Origin: Sceloporus undulatus
Taxonomy: Eukaryota > Chordata > Lepidosauria > Squamata > Phrynosomatidae
Length of the DNA: 64,000 bases
NCBI RefSeq assembly: GCF_019175285.1
Contig: NC_056524.1
Coordinates: forward strand, 166,792,855-166,856,854
Reading direction: 5' to 3'
In this document: positions 46,067 to 57,500 of the stretch, one piece after another
Layout of the letters: each line of letters opens with the position of its first letter
Numbering within the stretch: position 1 is the first letter of the stretch
Notes under the pieces: generated by a model
Database searches by the model: none
What the model saw: the letters and a program-made list of their open reading frames with translations, nothing else
Told to the model about the DNA's origin: nothing
Position numbers and translations under genes: made by a program

Positions 46067-46865
46067 TGACTAGTAAAAAATGCAGTACATAATAGAATGT
46101 TTTGCATTTCATTCTTGCAAGTTATAACAAATACAGTAATTTTCTCCAGGACTGGGGAGCAGTGATGATTTTGGGGTTACTCCATGTCCTACTGTGGAGT
46201 AAGATACTTTTCTTAATGTTACTCCTACTCCTACTCCTGTAAAAAACTTCTTACTCCTTACTCCAACTCCTCAGCCCTGGTTTTCTTGCTGTTGTGAGAG
46301 AATAGGAATGTTCCCTTGAAATATTCTAACTCATATTAGAAAGTGAATTTCTAACTAAGTTAAACAATGAAACTGAGAACATTTAAAAGCTGAGCTTAGA
46401 GTCTTCCAACTTCAATTGCAAAAACTAATATTATAACAGATGAGTGAGAAATGCTTTTTGACTGATGGGAAAAAATGAGACATATGGGAGTTTCAAAATT
46501 AGCCATCAAAATGAAAATAAGTAGTAAGCAAACAAAAATATACTGCAGGCACATGTAACACCCCATCCCATCCTATGGCTTTACTTTTGCTATTCCATTA
46601 GGAATGGGCAACATGCTATGAAGAAAGGGAGAGAAAAGGGAGCCCTTAACTCTTCCACTAGCAATAATATTCTCCCCCAAATCTTCCACCACTCTTATGG
46701 GGTTCCAGGCCTGCATTCATAGGTTAAATACAAATCTAACACAGCCCAACTATAGTCTGGAAGTAATGTGTTACAACTAATGATGTTACTTGTAATGTGT
46801 TACCTTTTGGCGCAGATGAGCTTGCCAACATTCCCTTTCAAAGTCGATAACTTTTTCAGTGCAGT
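46067..46865. other. No gene or repeat recognised
   Basis: Non-coding. A short 'ctactcctactcctg' run lies near 46222-46240. Confidence 0.5.
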
Positions 46866-47085
46866 GCGTCGTGTGTGTGTGCATCACCTGTCCAACCTAT
46901 GGCAACCCCATTATTTTCCTAAGGTTTCCTTAGGCAAGGAATCCTGAGAGGTAGGTGGTTTTGCCAATTCCTTCTCTTGAAATATAGCCTACAGCACCTA
47001 GTATTTATTGGCGGTCTCCCATCCAAGTACTAACCAGGTCTGACCCAGCTTGGCCTCCAAGATCAGATGATAATTGGTCCCTTTA
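46866..47085 (-). mobile_element. 5S rRNA-derived SINE (5S-Sauria type)
   Basis: On the minus strand the head is the 3' two-thirds of 5S rRNA: 'gatcttggaggccaagctgg' (box A region) and CTGGTTAGTACTTGGATGGG (box C region), then 'agaccgcc'. A non-5S body follows: 'tgctgtaggctatatttcaa', 'ccttgcctaaggaaacctta', 'ggggttgccataggttgg', ending in a CA-rich tail. The 5S internal promoter blocks are well kept. The first 30-40 bases of a 5S gene are missing or unrecognisable. This matches SINEs described from lizards with a 5S-derived promoter. It is a retroposed copy, not a 5S gene. Confidence 0.9.
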
Positions 47086-47284
47086 CAGTATTTAGGACCT
47101 CCTCAGTGCAATGAATAACATGAATTAGTTACACCTAAAATGCTGTTGACTAGGGAGTCATTTAAAGGGATTTAGAGCCAAAATCAACATGACACTTAAA
47201 ATAATAAATAACAGAGAAAGCAAGGAGTTACTTTTAAAAAACTTCAAGCATCAAGCAAAATAAAAGTAGAGGAGTATGTTTCAG

Positions 47285-47375
47285 GAGGAAATGTCTGCAT
47301 CGATGAAGTAGACTTAATTCTATGAAAGCTTATGCTACCAACTCCTTTCTCTCATTAGTCTCAAAGGTGCAAGGA
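47285..47375 (+). mobile_element. Penelope-like tail fragment with hammerhead-like core
   Basis: The segment resembles a repeat common in reptile genomes that reads 'cgaaagcttatgct' and 'gttagtct.taaggtgcca'. Here: 'tgaaagcttatgctacc' and 'cattagtctcaaaggtgc'. The hammerhead-like layout is core box 1 CGATGA (47301-47306, canonical CTGATGA), stem II GTAGA/TCTAT (47308-47312 with 47319-47323), box 2 GAAA (47324-47327), and stem III GC/GC with a TTAT loop (47328-47335). Only about 90 bp are present. Confidence 0.55.
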
Positions 47376-50300
47376 AAATCCCTTTGTTTGAAGGTGTTAG
47401 GTGCTTGAAAAAACTTGTTCCAGTGTCTTTTGGAACAGTTTCCTTTTAATGCTAGACATCTTAAATTAATATGTGCATGCTTAGAAATGTACTGCAAATG
47501 TACAATTCTCTAATCCAAGCAGAACAGGAGGAATTTAGGAGCAAGGTGTATCATTTTACAAAGCATTTATTCAAATGCAAAAGAAAATAATCCAGACTCA
47601 TGTTGACTCTGAAATAAAGCTTTTACCATAGATATTTTAACACGCTTCCATGATGAGTACTCATTAAGCCTAATTCTGAGCTGACATAATCCTTCATCCT
47701 TTGAATAAATATGAGTGTTCGTTTCATTCCAACTTTTAATTTTATTTTTTACACTTCATTCCAAGCTTTACATTGTCATGACTTACATGAATTGTTATGG
47801 TCCATCATGGAATGCTAAACAAAACAAAATACCACAGATTTACATAATTTTTTCTCATAATTTTCTCTCATAATTAATAATTGTCCAGTAATCTTAAACT
47901 GTATCTAACAACTGATTCAGATAATGTAGAATAAAAACGTAGAACAGATAACACTTATTTTTGCTCCTGAAAACACCAAACACCATGAAAACAAAGTCCT
48001 GCTATTGGTGCTGGGAATTGCCACTGAATGCAACCCAGGATAACAAAAAATGACACTTGATTATGTAAAATTAATTTCTGAGAATGATAACAAATACAGT
48101 CAGAGCCATCATTTACTTTGCTTCAAGACCTCCATCAGTCCTAGGTTTAGGACTTGTCACAGATTCAAGTGTTGAGAAATTAACAAATAACCAATGTAAT
48201 AGGAATCTGCTTACTCCTCTTTGGCACCAAAGGCTGCCAGGATGTCTGAAATGATAATTTCTCAATATAAAGCTGTAGTCTATAATAGGAGAAAGTTGTA
48301 CTTTTCCTACAAAAGATGTGGTTGTTTCCCTCTTCATTTGTCTTCCTGTTTTCTGTCTTTCTGTTTGTCACAAGCGTACTTTTGAGCATCTCTCTCTCAT
48401 CAGCTTAATTTAGAACACATTTTTCTATCTCTTCACATTGCTTCAGACTTATAGCTGTGCTTTTTTGGTCTTGCTAGACATTGTTTCTGCATAATTTCTC
48501 CTCTTTTGAAGATTAACACCAAGATACCTTGGACAGCAGAAAAGAATATATTTCTAGGCTGACTCACAGGGCACTTGTGGGTGGCTGATTTTAGCTTTTG
48601 AAAAACTTCACAGTTGTTTTTTTATTGAACAGTCACACAAAGATTTCGGTGTGGAGTCTGGGTGTATATACAGTAATAAACTACTAGTAAGATTTTCAGG
48701 AGATAATGTCAGCCGAGAATATCTTTGAAAGTCAAGAGAGGGTGGATACCTAATTGAATGTTTTGCTAATGAATGTTTCTTCTAAATTCTTCCAGAACTG
48801 AAAGATGGTCTCCAAATCCTTGGAGAGATAGCATGCTTAAAGTAAATGAATCCAAAAGACAAGTTTGGATCTAAAGGTTTGGTGGAAAGTACTTAATGAG
48901 GAAGAGTGCTAATCATCTGGACATATATATGACAGGCGGCCACTCAGACTAATAGCTGTGTTTCCCTTTTGTTCCTGCTTGGTTTGTTTAGTGTTGTGGG
49001 TGGATTTTAATCACTACAGTACATTTGATCTTCCACCATGCTTGCTTTTGTAATGATCATCCATTGTTCAATTAACCACACATTAGTCTGCAAGCCTTTA
49101 CTGTCTTCACTGTTGCATCCATATTAGTAGAACCTGCTATTGCTACTGCATGGGCCAAGTAAACCTTATAAGACAGTGAAAGTTAATACACTGGGCTCAG
49201 ACAGGATTAAATGTGTGAAAGTAATATAGCAGAAGTGGTGGGAATGACACTTACATGAACCAGACTTTTGATTCTGTTTGTTTTAAAGTTGCTGTACTGC
49301 CTTTTCATCTGAAGTGGTACTCAGAGAGGTTGATAACATCAATAAAACACCAGCAGAAATCAATTAAGGCACAATGTAACCAAAACAAATAACACAAGTA
49401 TATAACATGGCAGCTGTAAAGTTTTAAAACCTACTTGGCTGTTCATACAAGAGCCCAGGGCCACAATCTAAGAAATGGAGCTGAAATGGGGGGGAGCAGA
49501 AAAACAACTGTATGTGTTGCCAAGTATGTAAACTCAAATTTCTATGTTCTATGAAGACTGAAACAGCCGCCTTGATTGCAATTATTTGGATAAAGAGAGG
49601 ATACAAAAAAAGTGTTTGATCTACTCATTAAAACATATACTTCAGTATTGTGGGCTAAACTGGACAAGAATTACCCACTCCCTTTCCTACTAATATTCTA
49701 CACCTCCTCCCACCTGTCCAGTACCTCCCCTTTAATCCCATTGGAAGAGGCACTCATGATAAAATCCCAGAAGAAAGAGATATAACAGTGTGATAGAGCT
49801 GGCCACAAAATCTTGTTCTAGGCCTAGGAAATAGAGCCCATGTCATATCTCATTCTGTGGAATCTGAGGAATCCAATGCAGAGGAATCAGATCCTCTGGG
49901 TCCACATAACAGAATTTGGACAGCTAGTGGCACTTGCAGCTAAAGAGGACTTTCAGCAAGATGGACTCCCACCTCAGCCAGATCTGATAGAAATGGAGAA
50001 GACACCTGGATTACTTGCAGTGTATTGACAGGAAAAGCAGCAGGAATGAGTCGATACCTCTTACATTGAGAAATTGAGAAATGCTGATTAATCAATCATT
50101 TGTCATCTTAAGATCAAGCACCTATAAATCTCCCAGCAGCTGCTAGGCATTCTTGTTGTAGAAAACAAATCCTTCCATCTGGTTCACAGTGCTCTTAGTG
50201 TCCATGAGCTCATTTAAGCGCTTAAGTTTTAACATCTGATTGACTTTCTTGTTGGCTTTGGTTATTGTGACTGCTGGCTTCTCATGCTAGAACATCTGAG

Positions 50301-51140
50301 AACCTCCACTGCCCTTCATCTTCAATTAACTCCCTAGGTTAACTGTGTATCACATGGACTTGGCTGCCTCACCTGTAACTGCTTCCCCTTCCTATAGCCT
50401 ATGTTTCTTGACATGTGATGCCTCTACTCATATTGCAGTTGCTAGGAGGAAGGGGTATTTACTACATTTCTCTTCTAAGACTTCATGGCCTGGCACATTA
50501 TCATGCAGTTCAGTAGCCAAGAGATCGAAAAGGAGAACTCTTGCTGTTCCACCACAAGAGTGTTGCTGCTGCCACCAGGAAATGGAGTTCAATGGGAAAG
50601 TTTTAGGAAGATGAAGAGGTGAGTAGAAGGAAAGGGGCTGAATGAATGAATGAATGGGAAGAAAGGTCCTTGGGGTACATGGGGTGTGTGTGCTTCTTTT
50701 CCAAATTGAACATGACTCGGAATTAAGCTGCACAGTTTCCTTTTTGAGAGGGAAGTAGGTCACATTATTTCAAGTCAGTTTATTCACAAAATGGATGGAG
50801 AAAAGGAAGTCACCTATATCTAGCTTCAAGCTGGTGTCTAGAATTACAGGAAGTTTCAGATTAATGGACCTCTTAAAACAGGAGAAGGCAACATAGCAGT
50901 GAAGTTGGAGCTGGACAGAGGTCAGGCAGAGATCCAGCCTGGTGTCAAGTATAATATTAAGCTTTTGGCAAAGGAGGGCACTACTCAGTATTGAGAGCTG
51001 TGAAGAAGCATTTTGAAGAGATGCTATTCAGAGCAATATATGACATATAGACATTTCCACAACAGACTTCTATTTCATCTGTACAACAAAGAAGACCCCA
51101 GCTCTCATCTGCTTTACCAATCCCAGATCTCTCCCAATTT
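47376..51140. other. 3.8 kb block without recognisable repeat or gene
   Basis: Apart from a short (GAAT)n run at about 50640-50656, no interspersed repeat or coding signal is recognisable. Open frames here (up to 111 codons, 50428-50763) have no motif. Confidence 0.5.
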
Positions 51141-51144
51141 TTAT

Positions 51145-51818
51145 CCATTCTTTCCAAGTTTCCGGAAACTTCAGTTAGTTCAAAACATGGCAGCCAGACT
51201 GGTCTCTGGTAAATCCAGAAGAGACCATATAACACCGATCTTAAGATCACTTCACTGGCTGCCCATTAGTTTCCGGGCCCAGTATAAGGTGTTGGTTATC
51301 ACCTTTAAAGTCCTAAATGGCTTGGGTCCAACCTATCTTCGGGACCGCCTCCGTCCATATAGTCCTCCCCACACACTTAGATCCTCAGGGAGGAATTTGC
51401 TAAAGCCTTATAAAACAAGGCTGTCCTTGACCTCCCAAAAGACTTTCTCAGCTGTCACACCCAGATTGTGGAATGGCCTGCCGAATGAGATCCGTCATAT
51501 TACCACCCTAAACTGCTTTAACAAAGCTATAAAGATGGATCTCTTCTGACAGGCCTTTCCCGAATAGTTTCTCTGGCCATCAGAAGAACTCTAAGATCTC
51601 CGACCGCACTTTAGTCATGGTCTATAGTTTTCTATATATATTTCTAAATTTATTTTATTTTTATGTATTTTTTAAAACTCTTATATCGTTTATTGTATTT
51701 TAAGAGTGGGATTGAGGGTTTTGGAATACATGGTTTTTAAAAAAAATCTTTGTAAGTTGCCCCGATTGCATCTTGTAGAGGGGCAGGATATAAGTAAATT
51801 TTATTGTTGTTGTTGTTG

Positions 51819-51849
<31 letters not shown>

Positions 51850-51850
51850 G
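51145..51850 (+). mobile_element. L2 LINE 3' end
   Basis: The conceptual protein contains LQLVQNMAARLVSGKSRRDH, SLHWLPISFRAQYKVLVIT and FKVLNGLGPTYLRDRLRPYS, followed by SAVTPRLWNGLPNEIR. This is the C-terminal part of L2-clade reverse transcriptase, open for about 130 codons to a stop at about 51549. The untranslated end contains 'ttgccccgattgcatcttg' and 'aggggcaggatataag' and finishes in (GTT)n(ATT)n, 51801-51849. It is 5'-truncated. The open frame makes it the least damaged LINE coding stretch in the window, though too short to function. Confidence 0.9.
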
Positions 51851-52013
51851 TTGGCAACATTTGCATCTGGAAATTTGGGGGTGAATTTGAAAATGATGGT
51901 GACAAATACAGCAAATATCCTGTTCGAGGAAGTCATCAAATAGATTTTTCATCAAGCACAATCTGGGACTGAACTTCATTTGTAAAGTATAATACATGAG
52001 TGCTACAAGAAGA

Positions 52014-52233
52014 AGAGCCAGCTTAGTGCAGTGGTTAGATGTTGGACTATGATTCTGGAAACCAGGGTTTGAACTCCGCTCAGCCACAAAAATCCATTGG
52101 GTGCTGTTAAGCAAGTCACATTCTCTCAGCCTCAGAGTATAGCAAGAAACTCTCAAGATAGGTACAACTCAGGTCACCATAAGTCAGAAATGACTTGAAG
52201 GCACACAACAACAAGAGAAACAACAACAACAAC
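52014..52233 (+). mobile_element. ACA-tailed tRNA SINE, near full length
   Basis: Head 'gagccagcttagtgcagtgg' and 'tagatgttggactatgattc', box B 'cagggtttgaactccgctc', body 'aagtcacattctctcagcct', then the 3' end 'caccataagtcagaaatgac' and 'ttgaaggcacacaacaacaa'. This copy defines the head, body and tail of the family used for the other calls. The 3' end resembles that of the RTE/Bov-B-like LINE at 45430-45507. Confidence 0.92.
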
Positions 52234-53734
52234 TGCAAGCAGCAAATCTATACAAGAAACAAAATTATTCAACATACCCTAAGGTATATAGGAATTTAGA
52301 CTATTACAGATCAAAACTAGCACCTTAAAACATGCTTCAAAGTTAACTAGGCTCTAGAATAAACATAATGCACTTCACATGTCCTGAGCAAAACAGAGGG
52401 CTTAGCTGACAATGGCATTCTGCACAGGCTACGGTTTCCACACTATCCTCAAGGACTTTTCTCATGTAAAAGCATATCACAATGATTAGTTTGGGTTACA
52501 ATGATGTGAATGATGGTGGCAATTTTATTCTCTGCTACAATGCCATAGGTGGGTAGGTGAGTAGATCAGAGGTCCCTAATGGAAAGTGCTCTTGCTCAGT
52601 CTGAAACTAGTTTATATTTGTTCTGTTTAGATATATTATGAGGGGTATTACAAAAGTTCACATATATTGTTAAGATGTACAGGTCAACAGAGGAAGGTCT
52701 TCTATTTTGCCTCCACTGTAGAATCTAACTCTGGAATTATAGCATAGGGATGGTACTATTTCTGTGGCTGAAGATGCCATTTGTACATTTTTTTATCATG
52801 GTTTTTGATGGTTTTCCATAGCTCCATAGGGCCCTCAGTGTATTATCACTAGCAGGAGTATATAGTAAATACCTCCCAAAAGAATGGCTTGAATTGTTAT
52901 AAAGTTTATTGGATGAAGAAGATTAAAAAAAACCAAACCCTTTCCCCTGTTATAATGGGTGCATGGAAAAAACTATAAAGCAATCTGGTGCTCCAACTAC
53001 TTTTTACTGAGAGCACAAACTTTAAAAAGGCAGCCAGGGGAAAAAATAGTTCTGGCTCAGTGAGATTTTTTTAAAAAATCATGGACACATGTAAGCACAT
53101 GATGGCTCACCACTGGATGATTTTAACATGTAGTGGTACTTATAAGCATAGAAAGTAATATAATAACTTACCTACATACTCATCCCCTGTCATCTTGAGG
53201 AATAAGAAACACCACAATCTTAGAAATAAACTCTCCTTAATTCCTTTGCAATGTAAGATGGATAATTCTAATTTTTAGGGTATTTGAATTTTGTCTGTTT
53301 ATACTAAAAGGAAATGACTTTAGAGTCTTCTAATGCAATTCTCAATTCAGAAAGTTCATTACTCTTTGCTGCAAATAATACTTTCAAATAAAATCAATGG
53401 AAAAACCCCAATAAGTAGTCCACATCTCATTTGAAAATAAAGCCTATCCACTATGTATTTGTTCTTAAAAGAGGTTGCAGAACATAATACCCTTGCTCTT
53501 TGGTTGTACATTTGTCTGGCAAAATTTTGGAAAGCAATTATGTGAATGCTTGTACTGGTATGACAGACACCCTTCATATTTGTAGGGATACTGCAAACCC
53601 TATTCCACCACTTTTTAATTTGGAAAGAAATATTACAATAGAGGTGGATCTGTCAGAAACATCAGCAAAAGGTCTGAGCTCCATTGCTGAAATATCTGCC
53701 AACAATCTAGTAGCAACATACATGCAGAGAGAAA
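52234..53734. other. No gene or repeat recognised
   Basis: A/T-rich non-coding sequence. Antisense and sense frames near 53500-53846 overlap the start of the next LINE and have no motif of their own. Confidence 0.5.
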
Positions 53735-54715
53735 TAAACTTGTTGTTAATCAGAGGAGATTGAAATGCAAAAGTAGGAAACAGAGCAGATTTAAAGATTG
53801 TAGGGATATTTGGCTTAATCAAGAAATGAGTCAGGAGAGTGACCAACTGAATTTTGTGAGGCCAACAGTTTGTTCATTGCAAACACATTCTAGAAGCAAC
53901 CAAAGAGGTGACTTTATACATGGACATCACCTGATGGCCAATGTAAAAATCAAACAGACTGAATAATGAGAAGCAGATAGATGGAGAAACTCCATTCTCT
54001 CTGCAAAAATAAGACTGTAGCCTAGGCCACGAACTGCTAATATAGAAAATTAGAGTGAAATTGAAGAAGAACACTAAATTAATCAATGTGCCAAAATATG
54101 ACCTGAAGAACATCTGTGTAGAATGTAAAGATAATATAAACAATAGCCATCAGGTATGGTGACAGGGCTGAAAACAACAGCTGTCAAGGTAAGGAGCATG
54201 GGGGCATGTGGTACGAACAGCCTGGTTTTGCTGCTGAGTTTCTAGGAAACTCCACAGAAAAACAAGAATGAACTACCCTGTGGTTAGACCAGACCTGCAT
54301 TTGGACAAGAGGCTGGGACCCAGTCCTGCCCCTGAGGTTTTTGCCTTCATCATCTGAACTAGACAACATGAGGTCAATGGAAACTCAAGGCCTTTTGGCC
54401 TGTGCGGACAACCCAAGAATTAGAAAAGTTAAATAAATGAATCCTAGAGCAAATTAAGCCTGAAGTCTCCCTAGAAGCCAAGATGACTAAATGGAGATTG
54501 TCATACTTTGGACATATCATGAGAAGACATGACTCACTAGAAAAGACAATGATGCCTAGCGTGGTAGAAGACAGTAGGAAAAGAGGAACACTGCAATGCA
54601 TATGGGTAGACACAACCAGGGAAGTCACAGCCTTGAGTTTGCAGGACCTGAGGATGACTTCAAGATTTCTCATTCATAGGGTTGCCATAAGTTGAAGTCA
54701 ACATGATGGCAACAT
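53735..54715 (+). mobile_element. RTE/Bov-B-like LINE with internal loss
   Basis: Endonuclease remnants: LLLIRGD with the frame continuing as NAKVGN, then LYTWTSPDG-like wording near 53905-53935. From about 54400 the C-terminus resumes: LSYFGHIMRRHDSLEKTMMP, then KRGTLQCIWVDTTREV and LQDLRM. The 3' end reads 'gttgccataagttgaagtca', then 'gatagcaacaacagg'. The reverse transcriptase core is missing and an unrelated segment (54145-54398) stands in its place. Many frame breaks. Confidence 0.85.
54145..54398. mobile_element. Unclassified insert inside the RTE LINE
   Basis: About 254 bp between endonuclease and C-terminal LINE sequence that matches neither. The word 'catctgaactagacaacatg' resembles 'ctttgaactagataaaatat' in the MITE at 44394-44664, which suggests a related non-autonomous transposon. 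No clear ends or target duplication. Confidence 0.4.
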
Positions 54716-55174
54716 GATAGCAACAACAGGAGAATGGAACAAATCTGAGACTGCATTATTTTTACACCACAGACATGTCTTGCCCTTGGACAGTCAAATC
54801 AGCTAAAAAAGGTAGCCAGGGAAGGGGGGCAAACTGGGCCACTGCTTGAAACCCCACAACACCCTCTAAAAGAAAATGCTACCTGCCTCCTTTAATATCA
54901 GTGCACTTTGTTTTTAACTCAGAAGCACGGTAGGCAAGCAAGTTCCTTTCCATAAAAACAAAGACTATCTAGGGGCATGCCTCCTTAAGCTCATCCTGTC
55001 CACTTTTTTAGTAGATTATTCATTGGCCAGGAATCATGTCAATTATTTCTTTTCCTGCCCACACATACCCTGATAAATAGTCCATATCAGGACTCAGCAG
55101 CCATTGTGTTTTGTTTTGGTACACCTGTGGGAATTGTATTCTCCTGCCACAGATCTTATTACACAGCAACTTCC
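54716..55174. other. No gene or repeat recognised
   Basis: Non-coding sequence. Confidence 0.5.
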
Positions 55175-55260
55175 ACCAGCCTTTGCCAGCATAACCAATA
55201 GTAGGAAATGCTGGGATCTGCAGTCCCACAACATCTGGAACTAAGCCCATTTCTCATTCT
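55175..55260. repeat. Fragment of a 'gctgggatctgcagtcc' repeat
   Basis: 'accaatagtaggaaatgctg', 'ggatctgcagtcccacaaca', then 'tctgga'. This wording is common in reptile genomes as part of a longer DNA-transposon-like repeat ('ggagttgtagtccaacaaca'). Only about 85 bp are recognisable. Confidence 0.5.
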
Positions 55261-56046
55261 TGCTTTAGTAAGAAAGGAAAAAAGACATGAATAATAACAC
55301 AGACCTGTGATTAAAAAAAAACTATTATAGCTGTTTTCAATGCATTTTGGGGTGCTGAATTTTTTTTTAATGCAACAAAAATATTGCACCACACACAGTT
55401 CTCTCACACAAATTTGATTTTTTTAATTAATTCAGTTTGTTACACAGCTTTAAGTACAGACACTACTGTTCCATTGTGATTTCTTTCTCTGTTTTTGAAC
55501 TGATTTTTGTATTTTATAATAGCAAATGAAAGTGTTCTGAAAACCTATTAGAAGACTTTAACCCCTTTCTTTCTCTTTGCAGGATAATGCTGGCAGGACA
55601 ATTTTATTCAGAGACATATTTCAACATAGAAACATCAAAGCAAGTCATGAAAAAAAAAAAAACGATGGAGCAAAGTGGAGGCCATTTTGGGATTTTAGTA
55701 TGCCAAATTCCTATAAAACCAGCATACATTTTGAATGACCCTGAATTTTACAATTCTGTGTAATATCATAGGTATTTTCACAATGTAATGTCAGTAGAGC
55801 AATAAAATTATTGTCTTACATCCTTTACACTCTACATCCTATTGGTATGTAAGAGTAGAGGGTTTTAGGGAAGAGGTCAAGGGACCAGATTTCTCTCTTT
55901 CTTTTGTCTGTATGCTCTTTACTGTCTCATCATTTTACCTATTTGATGTACAGTTGGTGAGGCATGGTATATATTGAAGTACACATAGCAGCTATGTTTA
56001 AAATTAGATAAGGAGCCTTACAAAAATTAGGAACGTCCCATAGCAT
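55261..56046. other. No gene or repeat recognised
   Basis: A/T-rich, including several A runs and one A12 run (about 55649-55661). Confidence 0.5.
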
Positions 56047-56365
56047 AGATAGTCAGCATGGTGTAGCAATAGTAATAGAAATAGCTTCATTTATACACTG
56101 CTTCATAATGCACTAAGCAGTCTCCAAGTGGTTTACAACTGGTAGTTAATTAACTAGGTCTCTGGAGATCAGGGTTGAATCCCAGTTTCATCACAGATGT
56201 CCAGTAGGTAATTCTGGGCAAGTTACACTCTCCCAGCTTCAGAAAACAGCAATGACAAACCCCCTCTGAAGAAACATGTCAATAAAACCCTATTATAGGT
56301 TCACCTTAGGGTCATCATAAGTCAGAAATGACTTAAAGGCACACAATAGCAACAATAAATGGACA
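56047..56365 (+). mobile_element. ACA-tailed tRNA SINE with a fragment inserted in its head
   Basis: The head starts 'agtcagcatggtgtagcaa' and resumes at about 56150 with 'aggtctctggagatcagggt'. The body and tail follow normally ('taagtcagaaatgacttaaa', 'ggcacacaatagcaacaa'). Between them, 56063-56150 is an antisense retroelement tail ('atttatacactgcttcataa', 'agtggtttacaactggt') of the type at the 3' end of the SINE at 13840-14077. This separates box A from box B, so the copy could not be transcribed from its own promoter. Confidence 0.8.
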
Positions 56366-57060
56366 GTTGACTTTACAATGTGCCGTGTTCAAATAATGAA
56401 GAAAACGAATAAAACATGTAAAATTATTTCAGTTGACTGTTTCTGAAAAAGGTGAAATAAGGTCAGTTGCAGCATCTGTTGCCCCTGACCTATACATACG
56501 ATTGCTTTTCCTTTCAACTTCCTTTTTAGATAATGAAGTTGAAGTGACTGAAAATAAAGTTGTCATATTCCAGATAATTTTTGTTTATAAATGGCTTATT
56601 TGTATGTATAATTAATGCTTATGCCTTCGGAAAGCATATTTAGACTTGCAGTTTTATTTTCAGTGAAATACTTTGTCAAACTGTCCATTATTATTAAAGA
56701 AAATGTAAACATGGATATTCTGTAAGGTCATTTTGAAGTAACTGAAGTGGCCAAAAATGAACAAGCCAAAGCAGATTAGACAGTTCCTATCAATGTGATC
56801 CAGGGCTGCCAAAAGACAGGCATGATTCTGGCAAACGCATATTTAAATAAGTTAAGCAATCAAGACTGAGACATGCCATGGGCCAAGCATTCCGTCTTCC
56901 CAGTTGTCATTCAAATGTATAAATTCAGAGGAATAAACAGGATAAATTGCTTCATTTCCCTCCCTTTCCAGTGTCTGATGGATGGCTAAGCCTGAGAAAC
57001 CAGAGTTATGCATGCATAAGTTGCACTGAGAATAGCAGAATATAAGAATGCAAGAATGTA

Positions 57061-57500
57061 TAAGAGCCAGGATTGTGTAGTGGTTCAAGCATTGGACTAT
57101 AATTCTGTAGATCAGGGTTCAAATCCCCAGTTGGCCATGGGAACCCACTGGGTTCCTCTGAAGCTGAGAGAACATCACAATCTCTCAGCCTCAGAGGAAA
57201 GCAAGGGCAAATCTCATCTGACAAAACTTGCCAAGAAAACTTTTTTGTTTGTTTTTAAAAAATCAATTTCCAATGTTTTTGCAGGGAATGGGGTTTTTGA
57301 GGCTTCACCTCAGAACCCTGGAAAGTCTGGAAGTCACTTCAACCATCAATTAACTGGTCTTTATCAGTCATATGCCCTCAGACTCAGGGAAGGTAATGGC
57401 AAACCTCCTCTGAACAAACATTGTCAAGAAAACACCATGATAGGTTCTCCTTAGTGTTGCCCTAAGTTGAAAATAACTTGGAAGTCATATAACAACAGCA
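57061..57500 (+). mobile_element. ACA-tailed tRNA SINE, two partial copies head to tail
   Basis: 57061-57241 contains a good head ('gattgtgtagtggttcaagc', 'cagggttcaaatccccag') and body up to 'cttgccaagaaaac'. After a 125 bp spacer, 57367-57500 repeats the distal body ('aatggcaaacctcctctgaa', 'gtcaagaaaacaccatgata') and ends with 'ttggaagtcatataacaaca'. Either two truncated copies lie in tandem, or one copy suffered an insertion with internal duplication. The sequence between 'cagactcaggg' and 'gccaagaaaac' is present in both parts, which favours two copies. Confidence 0.8.

Noticed and set aside
46985-47085. 5S rRNA gene
   Set aside because: The 5' third of 5S is not recognisable and the 3' part continues into a SINE body and tail.
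51700-52156. Asparagine-rich or cysteine/tyrosine-rich protein suggested by open frames
   Set aside because: The runs are translations of the (GTT)n(ATT)n microsatellite at the L2 3' end.
57061-57140. tRNA gene
   Set aside because: Box A and box B are present but the cloverleaf is not, and the sequence continues into the SINE body found at many other sites.
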